DNA of 64,000 bases. Origin: Phycomyces nitens (Eukaryota; Mucoromycota; Mucoromycetes; Mucorales; Phycomycetaceae). The translations under genes and the position numbers were made by a program. The stretch is from NCBI GenBank assembly GCA_022702545.1, contig JAHRBC010000004.1, forward strand, positions 310,001-374,000, given 5' to 3'. The notes beneath the pieces were generated by a model. It was not told where the DNA came from, did no database searches, and saw only the letters and a list, made by a program, of their open reading frames with translations. How positions within the stretch are numbered: the first letter of the stretch is position 1; each line of letters begins with the position of its first letter. Shown piece by piece: positions 21,969 to 36,927 of the stretch.

Positions 21969-24092
21969 TTATTTTTTTAATTCAATTGTTAGTTTACCTA
22001 GGGACCAGACCTTTTCAAATCGCTGTTTCTCAACAAGTTCTACAGCTTCTTCCATAGTAAACCCCTTCTCCTTCTGAATATCAAAAATTTGATTAATTAT
22101 AACTAACCGCCGACAGTAGAACTGTAATTCTTTATAAAACATTAGTAAAGAAAAACAAAATAAAATATTATGGTATTACCTTTCACATCTCTTCGGCAAG
22201 AGGACCTTTTTGTTCGGTTCAGTTCCATAACCGACAGAACACCAGGGTGCAACCCAACAGACCATTCTTGTCAAAGGTCTGGCACCGAGTGGATATCCCT
22301 GCTAAGAATATATGCCACATCGACTGGTCGTGGGTGCGTGTTTCCATAGGCGGGTGTGGGCTGTTGGTAAGGCTGCAGCCTGTTCCTGAAACCAAAGAAG
22401 TAGCAAGCTTCTCGGAGCTGCCTGATATCCTCGCGCAAGTCAATTAGTGACTGGTAATTGTGGCATTCACTTGGCTGGGAACTATGCCTTTGATCAAAGC
22501 CATTTTGCATGACCACTTGGTTACTGTCAATCTTGGAGTTCAAGCTCTGAAGCTGGCGGGAAACTAAAGGCATAGCCCTTTAGAGCTGGATATCCATTGG
22601 CTCCACGGCGACCTGACGCGCAGCATTCATTGACCTCTCAAATGCAAGGAATTCTGGATTGCGGAACAAGGCATCGTTGAAGAATGGGTTAGCTCGATGC
22701 TCAGCCTGAAACATTACTGCATCTTGCAATACTATCTTGCGCATTGTCTTCAAATGCTTCAAGAATGCTTGCACAGATATTGAGTTCTCGCAAACTATTC
22801 CTTCAGAAACTTGCCCAAGCAGCTCGTCCACCTGGGGGAACACCTTCTTCTGCAGGCTTGAGGATAGGCACACGTTTCCTCGAGAGATCCAAAACTGTCC
22901 CTTCTCTTCTGGGAAGCCATTGATAATCTGGATTAATTTCCGTGGAAGAGAAGTTAGATAACAAGTTTACATGCTTTGCATGTTCCCGCGTCTATGTCTC
23001 CGCAATTGTTCTTCAGTCGCACCGTCAATCTCGACATGGCGAGCACCACTACCACGACCTGCATGAGTCTTCTTGCTGCTACTGATATTGCAGGCTTTAA
23101 AAAACCTGTTTGTTGTATTCAACTGAGCACTGTAAGTCATCTGCTTGTTACGCTGGACACTCTTGGAAACCTTCAGATCGTACCAATCCTTGTTGGTCAG
23201 GAAATTTGGAAACTCCTCATTCTTGATATGCCAGCGCTAGAAAAGTACATGGCCAAAGCGCCAAAAGCACACACCCGATAGTCACGATGTCTGATTGTTC
23301 CTGCATATTGAACTGTTCCAAACTTTGTTGTTTTTCCATTGTCAATGCGCACGACCAAGACAGGGCATTCAGAGAAACCTTTGTCCTTGAACTCCAAAGG
23401 GAAAATATCAGCCAGATCCATATCACGAGTGGTTTCTCCACGAAGTAGCATTATATGCTGCAAGACAAACACCATGGAGTTCCTGAAGGAATTTTCTTTT
23501 CCTTCGTTGAAATAGTACATTGATACTTTGATTAATTCATCTGGGGAGTAGCCATCCTGAGCACTATAGAGAGCACGATCCCGGTAGCTTTAGCGATATC
23601 TTTGTCTTTCACCATATTGTCTGGATTTTAGCCATGGCTGCAATGCCTTTCCACCTACGCTTGGCTCACTTGACAAGTTTCTTGATGCTTGAGAGGCATA
23701 AAGATCCACTACTGCCTTGATATACTGCAGGATTGTCTCCATCTTAAGCTCCTGGACTGTTCCATCAGGATTTGGACCTTTTTTGAGGTCTCCTCGGGGG
23801 ACTACAACTTTATCCAAGAATCTGAAAAGCTTGGCCTCTGTGACAACGCATCCATTTTCATAATTGTTTGATAAACAGAAATCCTATATTTTTAAAGAAT
23901 TAATAACAGAAGAATATCAAAGCTTTTATAACATACCTTAAAGAGTCTCCGTTTACTCAAATAGGCTTTTCTGGTGTTGATAGGACGTTCACTATCTCGT
24001 GTGGATAGAGCAAGAGTAACAACTGCGGATTTACGACTAGCATTATCGATGCGGTCAGTAATTGGGCGAGAAAAAGAAAGCTGGGAAGACAT
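21969..24092 (-). pseudogene. Crypton-type tyrosine recombinase with GCR1_C-like tail, inactivated
   Basis: The frame starts at 24092 (MSSQLSFSRPITDR) and, with introns near 23884-23939 and 22133-22180, can be followed to a stop at 21969. Tyrosine recombinase features are legible: Arg in LLRGETTRDMDL, the His-x-x-Arg box in THAGRGSGARHVE, and the Tyr in CYLTSLPRKL. The last part (QEWSVGLHPGVLSVMELN, then FYCRRLVIINQIF) fits the GCR1_C DNA-binding domain joined to such recombinases in Crypton elements and related to yeast Ndc10. The gene is dead: stops at about 23590, 22967, 22580 and 22271 (the last where the domain expects Trp), and a one-base frameshift near 23240-23244. Reading on through each break stays homologous in style, so these are point lesions in an old but nearly full-length copy. 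No terminal repeats were identified. Confidence 0.75.
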
Positions 24093-24409
24093 GATATCGG
24101 TTTTAAAAGAAGAATATGTAAATCAAAGAGATGATACTTTTGGGACCCTGTGCGATTGCTAGTTGACTAAAGCGTTGATCACTATAAGCTATTGTGTCCA
24201 TTCAACAAGTAAACTCGGAATATTGCACATCATAAATCTGTATCTAGTTTTGTACATTTTTTTAGATTCATACATATTCAAAATAAAAGTTGTTCAAGGC
24301 TGCTTATTTTGTACATTCAAACAGAGCTTATAAATGAACATTTAAAGTGCTACTTTAGGCTATATTTAGGGTTTGGATAAGAGCATATATAATGAACAAC
24401 ACTTTTTTA

Positions 24410-25769
24410 TTACTTTGAGGGTGCAATCAGAACACCTGGTTTCTCAATATCAAAGACAACATAGTTGTTCTTGAGAAATACATCTCCAAGTATAGCAAAC
24501 TGGGAATTAAAATACCCAAATCCAGCAGTACATACAGAGCCAACATTATCAAAAACAAGGTCTGTAGGTGGAATACTGAATTCATTCCCACTTATGATAA
24601 AAGTGAGAGGAGAAAAATCCGAGACATTACAATCGATAATGTATGTACCACTCCCGTCATCCTTCTCGGTGGCATTGTAAGCTTTGGCAACTGCGCTTGC
24701 TATATCCTCTGGAAATAATATGAGAGTAGTGCCAGTGTCAAGGACACCGGATAGAGAGCTGGAGTTGTGGAGTAAACAATCAGATCCTGCTGTTATACCA
24801 CTGACTTTAATCTCCCATAGACCTAAGAAAGTATAAAAGTCAAAACCCTAGTCTTGAGACCACTTATTTAGTACCACATACCACGAGAGCTGTTAACAGG
24901 AGCATACGTTAAACTGCCATTGATATGTAAAGGATTGTATCCACCAAATACAATTTCTATTATTTTTAAAATAAATATGAATTCTATCAATATGCGCAGT
25001 TTTGATCTAGCTTATATACTCTTTATAGTTCTACTTACCCCCGCCTCCTCCATTAGACTGTTTTCCGAGAAACACTCCAAATAGACCTCTACTGATCAGA
25101 CCTTGACTAATCATGTTGTCCATAGGTGTCTGGAAACCTTCAATTGTTGCATCAGAATCAAACCCAATCCCAAAAAATCCATCTGCTGGGTATTCTCCAA
25201 TCACAACAAAAGCATTGGATGCCAATTCAATTGCTTGTTTGTGGATTATAAGACCACTTATGTTAACTGTATCATAACCAACAATTCCGCTAGCCATTGA
25301 TGTGTCGCCGTAGCTTATTTTCCATGTAAGGTTACTTGGTTTATATGTGCTCGACATGGAAGGATCAAACCTTTGTGTCCCAACATTACAATTCAAACAC
25401 AAAGAAGAGGCTACGATAAAAAAATTAGTAACTATTATGCTTGTAGTTTTCTCTCTCACCGAACCAAAAATCAGAAGATCCAGTATCAAAATTCAATCTT
25501 ATTTCTTGGCCTGGAGTGCCTACCTGAATTGTTCCATAATATATAGAATCAATCCCTGGAGTATTTAAAGCAATTGTACCAGTATTTGGAGAGCCAGGAG
25601 TAGGAATTTTGCAGTACTTGTGATATTTATAGCAAGCCATCCACACGGATCTAGAGGCATCATGATGCCTATCGTGGTTTACGAAAAGAGGGCAAATGTG
25701 GGTCTTTTCGGAAAATATAAGGCTAGCATACAAAGACACTAATAATATCAAGGTAAAAAGATAGTTCAT
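24410..25769 (-). CDS. Divergent secreted aspartic protease SAP5
   Basis: An intact pepsin-family protease of 389 residues. Exons on the minus strand are 25460-25769, 25039-25410, 24882-24956 and 24410-24822; exons 2 and 3 keep the family lengths of 372 and 75 nt. Residues 1-20 (MNYLFTLILLVSLYASLIFS) are a signal peptide. Motifs are FDTGSSDFWF, flap SYGDTSMASG and LDTGTTLILF. It differs from the SAP2-4 and SAP7-9 types in a Cys-bearing propeptide (ICPLF and CYKYHKYC), many potential N-glycosylation sites, and an additional Cys after the start of exon 4 (SDCLLHN). Together with SAP6 it forms a separate branch, arranged in tandem on the same strand with a 445-bp spacer. Confidence 0.92.
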
Positions 25770-26214
25770 GGATAAAATCCTTTGTACACGTAAAGATTTT
25801 GGTTTTTATTGTATACGTAGGATAATCGATAAAGGTGTTGAAGAGTATTTTATAGCCAATGTTTATCAAATACGATATAATTACTCATTTAATCAATTGA
25901 ATATTTTGTTTCTTAGCCAAGTGGAAATTCCATTATTTAAATAGCATAATATTACATCTATAGAAAAAAGTCATTGTTTTGCAGATTTATCAGTAAATCA
26001 ATATTTTCTATCATGTGCATTTAATGTTTTGCTATTAATACAAATTCCAAGATATCAATCAAAGCTCTAGTATACTTCTTTATTAATTGACCTGTTGGTA
26101 CAATATAATTGTGAGTTGTCTAGTTAAATTCTCTTTCTCTCTCAATAATTACAATTGTGTTGAATATTTTAGCAGAAAGTCGATTATTATTTTTTTACAA
26201 TAAATAGAATATGG
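25770..26214. other. Spacer between SAP6 and SAP5
   Basis: An AT-rich region that must hold the promoter of SAP5 (right-to-left transcription) and the 3' end of SAP6. A TATAAAATA-type element lies near 25846-25855 on the minus strand, about 80 bp upstream of the SAP5 start. Nothing else is seen. Confidence 0.5.
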
Positions 26215-27597
26215 TTATTTTGAAGGAGCAATATATACACTCGGCGTTTCATGGTTAAATATCAGATAATGGTTCTTGAGGAAAACATCGCCCAGGATAC
26301 CAAATGGAGCGTCAATAGAACCAAATCCTGCGATGCAGGATGATCCGCTTTTTGTATAGACAAGATCCGCAGGAGGGATGATAAACTGGGAATCTCCGAT
26401 TGTGAAAGCAAGAGGAGCAAAGTCAGAAGTATTGCAATTGATGGTGTATGTACCATCGTGCTCATCTTTTGCGTTATACGCTTCAGCAACTTTGGTAGCC
26501 ATATGATTTGGAAAGAGCAATAAAGTGGTGCCTGTATCTAGAACGCCTTGAAAATGCCCGAGATTTCTAATGAAAGATGTTTTACCACCCGTAGTGGCAT
26601 GAATGTCGATTTCCCAGAGACCTTTAGTGTGTTAGTGTTTTTGACAATGACCATATAAACCAATACTCACCAAGCGAATTGTCAACAGGGACTTCTATCA
26701 GGGTTCCATTAACGTGGTCTGGATTGTAACCTCCAAATATAATCTCTATTTAGAATATAATGGGTATAAAGCGTTTGAATATGTGGGCCCATAAAAATGT
26801 GTGTGAAATTTGCTTTCGTTGGTTTTACCGCCGTTGTCGCCATTAGTTCCGTTTGATTCCTTTCCTAAGAACAACCCAAAAATAGGGTGGTTGATCAAGC
26901 CTTGGCTGATCATATTTTTTACTGGTGTTTCAATACCCTTTGTATGTGTCAGAGAATCGAATGCTAGACCCATTATTCCATTGATCGCAGTATTTTCCAT
27001 CAAGGCTGTGGTGTTTAGTGCAATCTCGACACTTTGTCCAATAATCGAGATATTGCTAATCACAACAGTATCATAAGCAACGAAGCCTTGAGCAAAACTT
27101 TTATCGGCGTATTCGATGGACCAGGAGTTATTTGTGGATACAAAGGTGGTTGATACCAAAGGGTTAAATAATATATTGGAGGTTTCACACTTTTTGCAAT
27201 CCGTAGATGCTACGATATATTGTGCGTTGAGTATCTTGTAATCCATTGTATGATATGTACCAAACCAAAAATCAGAGGAGCCGCTGTCGATTATTACATT
27301 TATTGCCTGTGCTGGGGTACCAATCTCAATAGTGCCATAATATAGAGCATCTACTCCAGGTGAGGCCAACGGGAAAACACTTGTGTTTAAATTATCAAAT
27401 GAGGATATATTGCAGTACTTGTAATACTTGTCGCGGGCCACCGAAATTGAGTGTGTAGCGTTTCTTTTAGCATCTGGATTAAGGGATAGAGGGCACGTCA
27501 ATGTCTTGTTCTTTGAAACATCGTGTATAACCGATATTATAGCTATTTCCAGAAGAATAGCTATAAATTTTGCAACAGCGAGGATAAAGGTAAGCAT
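26215..27597 (-). CDS. Divergent aspartic protease SAP6 with altered active-site motifs
   Basis: A 399-residue pepsin-family protein. Exons on the minus strand are 27261-27597, 26829-27209, 26671-26745 and 26215-26621. The N-terminus is long and hydrophobic (MLTFILAVAKFIAILLEIAI), a signal peptide or anchor. The first catalytic motif reads DSGSSDFWF instead of DTGS, still a known A1 variant. The flap region reads SIEYADKSFAQG, so the usual YGDGS is lost although the Tyr is kept. The second motif is LDTGTTLLLF. The propeptide contains CPLSLNP and YYKYCN, like SAP5. Intron 1 (27210-27260) is 51 nt, in frame and stop-free, so a retained form would add 17 residues after the first active-site loop. 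No inactivating lesion is visible; specificity may differ from classical rhizopuspepsin. Confidence 0.88.
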
Positions 27598-29115
27598 ACA
27601 GAGGAAAAGAATGTAAAATTCAAGTCTTTTAAATGTTCACATTATCGTAAACTTGAACATGTCTATGTATTTGGTGTCATCCCGATAGCAGGTATGTATC
27701 GTATCTGAGGGTCATAAAATCATTTTTTTATAACAAAACAAGTGCATTCTACTTTTGCAGTGTTTTTAAAAATTATACAATGCCGAATTAGTTTTAGATC
27801 TTGTAGCAGTCAAATATTATTTAATAGGCACAAGCCTACATAGGGGGTTTACTCCTGCAGATATTGAACGTCATTCCATTAATATTAGAGAAACGACTTG
27901 GTTATCCTTTTATATGTATATACAGCATTTTATTATTGAATACCATAATTGACTATCCCTGTAATATACTCTCTATTAACCAAAAGTACCCGTGCGTTGT
28001 TCATTTGAGAGACATTAAATCTATCAGAAATGGCTCTGGGTAATGGACTTTGCTGGTGGCTATGAAAGATGGCTTCAAGAATGATAAGAAATAATAGCTC
28101 CCAGTCAATTTGAAATATAGGCTAAGCCCAGACAATGAAAAGAATGGACATTATTGTATAATAAGCTTGTGCAATTGTCAAGAAGAATCAGTATTTCAAA
28201 TAGAGCAAATAATCAAAGAAAAAAGTAACTTTGGTCGTATTATAATTTCCATATAAATCCAGGTGTCAATCTTCGTCATCTCAATGTGACCAAATGAATG
28301 AGCTTGAAACATCTATTACCGTACAGATTTGGGTTTAATTTAAGCTAAACAGGTGTATCAGCCTCGAGTGATTATAAATCTTTATCCTCTCTTTGATTTT
28401 ATGTATACTCCTGTTTCCCCAGTGGGATTGACCTTTTTGAGTGATTATAAAGGATTTGAGGCAATATGCTTTTTACGAGTAAAAATAAATAAATAACCGA
28501 CTAATAGCTTTCTGCGTTCTATTATCCCTTATATTTTTGCATCTTTATACAAGCCGTGTGCCATTTATGCTGCTTATTTTTTTTTGAAAAATTCCTAGAT
28601 CATCATCTACACTATAGTTTCTCAATATCTCTAATCTACAATAACAATCAGAATCTGTGTGGAGAAGGAGTTGGTTTGATTCTAATTGTTCAAAAAAATT
28701 ATGTATTTTGCATCATGTACCTTTTTGCAGACAAGATTCACAAGAAAGACTGTTTCAGAAATCCTTTCCTTTTTTTACTCCTCGTTGCCCTCAATTGTAC
28801 ACCCTCAAAAGTTTGATTCGCAACTCACATAGTACCAAATGTATAAAGCATCCTCAGCTCACATTTTCTACTATGCTTGGTTTGACACACCCAAAGAATA
28901 TTTTATATTCTAAATACTGGGCCTCAAGTCAATACATATCTCATTAGACTCATTTGGGTATCCAGTATGAAAATTAGCTCCATACACAAAGTATAATAGC
29001 ATTAACCAATCAAAATACAGTTCTGCTGCTCATGTAATGAAACATCCGGGCTAAGATATTCGTATACTGACCTTGGCTTAAAGCGGCATTAAAGATAAAA
29101 GTTTCTTGGTCCATA
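27598..29115. other. AT-rich intergenic stretch
   Basis: Contains the SAP6 promoter at its left end. The open frames at 28556-28947 are of low complexity or Cys/Phe-rich composition without any recognised domain. No gene is called. Confidence 0.45.
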
Positions 29116-29814
29116 TATTCTCATATAATTGAAATATTGCTATTTTCGTACAACTTGGCCAAGGTACGTCTATAACCCTTTTTTAAAAGTTAATAATAAA
29201 TCGAGTATTATTTCCTGATAGACAAGTCTATCTAATTTGAATTGTCAAAGGCTACTCCCTACTCAACAACTCATTCCAGCAATATTTGCAATATTTGGAA
29301 TACTTGGTAGGCTCAACCGACCAGGAAACATATCCTCTTTACTGTACTTGTTACTGATTGGTATAACATGGAAGCCGCAGTAATTCTCTGGTAGTAAATG
29401 AATATGTATGCTAACATTGATAGTAAAATCAGAAAGGTTTCTTTTGTCCTTGCTTGAATGTTTTTCAAAGAAAAAACTGTACAACCAAATAATTTTTTTA
29501 TATTTCGCACAAAATAATCAGAGTGAAAATCACAGGGATATTTGCTGTACATGGGCTAGTTAATAAGCCTTTCAATTCGAATATCACTAGCCATACACAG
29601 TGTACCAATTGTTATATTTGATCAATACTTTTTAGACAACTTTAAAATAATGGTTTATTAAAAGGTTAATTGGTGGGTATTTGACGTGCTGCCAAAGAAT
29701 AAGTTAAATAAATAAAAGTATGATGACAAGTGAGAACAATAAATAAAGGGGAGGGACCACTATGTCATATACAAAATTGTCGATGCGCTTAAAAGAACAT
29801 CTTACTCTCTGAAT

Positions 29815-31228
<1,414 letters not shown>

Positions 31229-31243
31229 TCAATTAGCTCTTCC

Positions 31244-31250
31244 TTTTATA
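31244..31250 (-). promoter_or_regulatory. Probable TATA box of SAP7
   Basis: TATAAAA on the minus strand, conserved at 36921-36927 (SAP8) and 53720-53726 (SAP9). Confidence 0.6.
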
Positions 31251-32025
31251 CAATTGATTTGCTGCTTTTTGCGTCTAGTTTTCAAGTACTTTGTGTAAAG
31301 TAATGGTTAAGCGGAATACAAACATGGATCTCTTGATACTAGCGTGTATCCCGATGCATTCAATGGCTTGATATTGTCAAATAATTAGATGTAACTTGAG
31401 AAAAGTTAAAATATATTGTTGTTATTCGAGAAGTTACAGAGTACTTGGCTATATCAGGGAAATTGCCTATATTGAGAGTAATTGTCTTTCATAGGATAAT
31501 ATATTGACTTGAATATTTTATTAAAGCAATGCATTTATGATGTGTAAAATTATTTTGTGAAACATGAGCAGGCATCATTGCTCAATACCGGGAGCATGTA
31601 TTGATATAAATAATACGGTAAAGGGTAATAAACGACATATACGGGTTTAGCGTATCCCTGGTTATTCTTAATATTTCCATTCATGCAAGATAAAGATACC
31701 CACTTTACACACGATTACTTGCTAAGGAAATCTAGAACACAATTAAGTGTGCACTACAGTTGTCCTCCTGTAGACGTGTGTCTACATGGCATGGAACTTG
31801 CGTGCTTTGTACATATTGAGTACAATTGGATTACATATCGGTATCACTATGGCACACGCTCTTTTTTTCTCAACCCATTATACAAAAAGATTCTTTGTAT
31901 CCCTTGGTTTAAGTCTGCGCCCTAATACCCATTGATAAAAACAACCTTTTTTATCGATCTGTAAGACTCTGGTTGGCGATTAAAATTGTTTAGTGATACA
32001 CGTCTACAGAGCCATTCCATACAGC

Positions 32026-33298
32026 TGGTATTTAGGTCTTTTTCACCACATCTGTCCATTTCATCAAAAAAGGAAGATCAAAATCTTGCCTTTGATCAAG
32101 TAATTTTATTTATTACTATAGCAGCTATAAAACTATATTTAGTAAATTGTTTTTCAAAATAAGTTGAAACCACTGATTTTAAGATATCCAAGGGCTTTAT
32201 AGACTCGGTGGTATACAAAACATATTTTACCTAATAAAAAGAAGCATACAGTTAAAATACAACGGCTAAACTAATAAGTACTCTCCCCTACATATGGGCT
32301 ATAAAATATAAAAAAAAGAAAACGATATTTCCGGTTATTAATTTAGCAATCATCTTGATTATTATGGTAGATATAGAGCTACATTTAGAGGTCTTTTCTA
32401 AAATAAAACAGGATTTCTCAAGGCCAGCCTACTATTTAAGAGATAAACTCGATAGATATATAAAAGGAGATCATTTGCAATAAAAGAACAATGTATAACA
32501 AATGTAGCGGCTAAACCAATATGTTATATACTACTCATTTTATAGCCTTTAATATAAATACTCGGTATTCTATATATTTTTATTTTGCCATCTAGTTACT
32601 CTTTTTTTTTATCGATATTCCAAATAGAAATGAGCCCTAACAGTTACAAATCAATATTATTATTTTTGAATAACAAAAATTTAGAACCTAAAAATGTACT
32701 TGTCATTAGCATTGGGGAATGTTCAAAGTAATAAAAGTATAATATAAAAATAAAGAATAAAAAGGTGATTTTGACATCAAAATGATGTTTTTTATATATA
32801 TATTTCAAAATCTACCTGCTTAATGACCACAGAATTATAGAGCAAAAACAAAAATAAAGGCAATGAAAATGAATAGTATAACACGTTAGTTTAGCAACTT
32901 TATTTAGGTGTGGCGAAGAGCACCTTAAATCGACACTGCGAAGAAAGTCACAAGATTACGCATTACCTAATTCCGATACATTTTGGTTGTCAATGTTTCT
33001 TTGCTCTTTACGCAAGCACAATCAACATCATTATAATCACTCTAACTACCCGAACCGTCTTCTTTCTTGTTTGGGAGCAGACTCTGTTAAATAAAAACTG
33101 CCAAACAAAGAAATATATCAAACCAAAGTCGATTAAGAATATGCTTTGAATCAGTAAAGACTCTAAACTAAATCAATCAATACTGTATAAATTTTGCTAA
33201 CGAGAGTTTAACATATCTTGGATAAACAGGCAACAGCTCTTTCTGCTCTACTGTTTACTTTACCAACTTTCTAGGAATATTGTTGCTTGGATTGAATA
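32026..33298. other. Unique AT-rich spacer between duplication copies
   Basis: Very AT-rich sequence with poly-A and poly-T runs and no coding signal. Begins just beyond the breakpoint of copy A. Confidence 0.5.
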
Positions 33299-33967
33299 AT
33301 GTATTACGTGGATTGTACAAACGGTGTCAAACATGGATTCCTGTTCATGACAACTATATTTCTTGCTTTGGATTCTGACTTGCAGAGAAACGTACATGAA
33401 GCACTCCTTCATACTTTATGTATTGACTTGTATCTTTACAGTATACCTAGACAACAGAAAATTGTTGAAATATACTTCTCGAGTAAAAAAAAAAAGACAA
33501 GAATCAACGGTCTCAGCAAAGACTACAAGTCTTTTTTATGGATTGAATCAAGTTTCCAGAAAACCTTTTGCTTGGACTATTTATCAGTTTCAGAGGATAT
33601 CAATGACACGGAAGAAGCAGTACATACATTCTTTAATGATGTACTTTTGACACTGCAATCAAGACAAAGTAACAAAGTTACTAATGTTGTCCATGCTGCT
33701 GAAGATACTCTTGTTGTATGTTATACTAGTTTTAAACTTTTGGGAACTACTAACTTCTTTTTTTTAATTATAGACTTTGGAAATGAATATCACAAGGGCT
33801 GGGAAAGATAGAATGACAGTACATTGGAAGATGTCAACGATAGATCTCGTTCTACAATTTCCTTTATTCAACAATTCACTCATCAAGATATCATGGAAAA
33901 AGCCAAAAACGTAAGAGTTGATAACAAAACCTGTTATTTCTTTAGTATTGGCAACATTATATACTAA
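33299..33967 (+). CDS. Possible orphan gene between SAP7 and SAP8
   Basis: A 170-codon frame starts at 33299 (MYYVDCTNGVKHGFLF). A canonical donor (GTATGT at 33716) and acceptor (ATTATAG ending 33773) join it in frame to 33774-33910, and a second, very short intron (33911-33945, 35 nt) would add seven codons to a stop at 33967, for about 198 residues. The first part has mixed charged and hydrophobic composition (SVSEDINDTEEAVHTFF; SNKVTNVVHAAEDTL) that looks like real protein. No family is recognised. The 35-nt intron is shorter than others here, so the 3' end is doubtful, and the whole could be a relic. Confidence 0.35.
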
Positions 33968-34145
33968 GCTGGTTAGGGTCTCTTCATCATCTTTAAACCA
34001 TACAACTTATAGTGCTACGTCCTTCAACTCTATATCTTATGACTCATAAACTTTAGAGTTCATACCTTCAAAAGGTTTAGCAAAAATGCTGGCGTAAGCA
34101 GTTGGGCTTGCATCGAACAAGCACGTTGTAACCGTAACTTTATCA

Positions 34146-34463
34146 GTGAATAAGGTTCCAACTAAAATTTTATACAGCTTAGCTCAATTAGATATTATAG
34201 ATCTAACATCAGATTCAGTACAAAAAATATTAAAAATACGTAAAACTGAAGAAGAGTATAAGAACAGCATGTTATCTGTAACTGCCAAAGAAGCAAAAAC
34301 GACCCAAAGTGCCGACACCCTTATTCAAGCGATTAAATATATTAAAGCTATCTCCTCCAAAAGCATGTGCAATACATTGTACGCAAATAGATATAAGCAA
34401 GACCACAATGCTATCGGTGATTATTCTGTTGAATTAGCAGAGAGCTTAGTTAAACACTTGTAA
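34146..34463 (+). CDS. Possible small unknown ORF or fragment
   Basis: A 105-codon frame (MNKVPTKILYSLAQLDIIDL start) with a helix-friendly, Lys/Ser-rich composition, ending at 34463. It lies just before the left end of duplication copy B. It may belong with the frame at 33299 as a later exon, but no convincing splice link was found. Confidence 0.3.
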   Translation: MNKVPTKILYSLAQLDIIDLTSDSVQKILKIRKTEEEYKNSMLSVTAKEAKTTQSADTLIQAIKYIKAISSKSMCNTLYANRYKQDHNAIGDYSVELAESLVKHL

Positions 34464-35491
34464 GAAACCTTTAACACACTAGGGGTAGGCAACCGTAATA
34501 TTCGATGTTTTGTATAAAATTTTACTTTATCCAATAACAGAACGTTACAATTGTCCATCAAATGTGTAAAAGAAATGACTACATACCCTATATCGTACAT
34601 TACAACCTATCAAAAAATCATGGGTAATCTATCAGAAAAGATATTCTCTTTTACATTATTTGAACTTCATTTTGCAAGAACAAATTCTTGGATTTCAATT
34701 AAATTTGTTTGAGTTCTTTTGAAGAAAATGTCAAATATGACTCTTTAAAAATTTGATAGATATGCAGAATATTATAGTTGTCTACCTCTAATATATTCTC
34801 ATATAATTAAAATATTGTTATTTTCGCACAACTTGGGCAAAGTACTTCTATAACCCTTTTTTAACGTTACTAATCAATCGACCGTTATTTCCTGATAGAC
34901 AAGTCTATCTAATTTAAATTGCCAAAGGCTACTCCCTACTCAACAACTCATTCCAGCAATATTTGCAATATTTGGAATACTTGGTAGGCTCAACCGACCA
35001 GGAATCATATCCTCTTTACTGTACTTGTTACTGATTGGTATAACATGAAAGCCGCAGTAATTCTCTGGTAGTAAATGAATATGTATGCTAACATTGATAG
35101 TAAAATCAGAAAGGTTTCTTTTGTCCTTGCTTGAATGTTTTTCAAAGAAAAAACTGTACAACCAAATAATTTTTTTATATTTCGCACAAAATAATCAGAG
35201 TGAAAATCACAGGGATATTTGCTGTACATGGGCTAGTTAATAAGCCTTTCAATTCGAATATCACTAGCCATACACAGTGTACCAATTGTTATATTTGATC
35301 AATACTTTTTAGACAACTTTAAAATAATGGTTTATTAAAAGGTTAATTGGTGGGTATTTGACATGCTGCCAAAGAATAAGTTAAATAAATAAAAGTATGA
35401 TGACAAGTGAGAACAATAAATAAAGGGGAGGGACCACTATGTCATATACAAAATTATCGATGCGCTTAAAAGAACATCTTACTCTCTGAAT

Positions 35492-36905
<1,414 letters not shown>

Positions 36906-36920
36906 TCAATTAGCTCTTCC

Positions 36921-36927
36921 TTTTATA
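36921..36927 (-). promoter_or_regulatory. Probable TATA box of SAP8
   Basis: TATAAAA on the minus strand, same position relative to the start as in SAP7. Confidence 0.6.

Noticed and set aside
28556..28947. Two overlapping frames of 86 and 96 codons
   Set aside because: They overlap in different frames, lack recognisable domains and lie in DNA of intergenic composition.
31683..31925. 80-codon frame conserved in both duplicate copies and, reversed, near 53040-53223
   Set aside because: Its conservation is explained by the segmental duplication; in the more diverged third copy the frame is altered at both ends, so coding selection is not shown.
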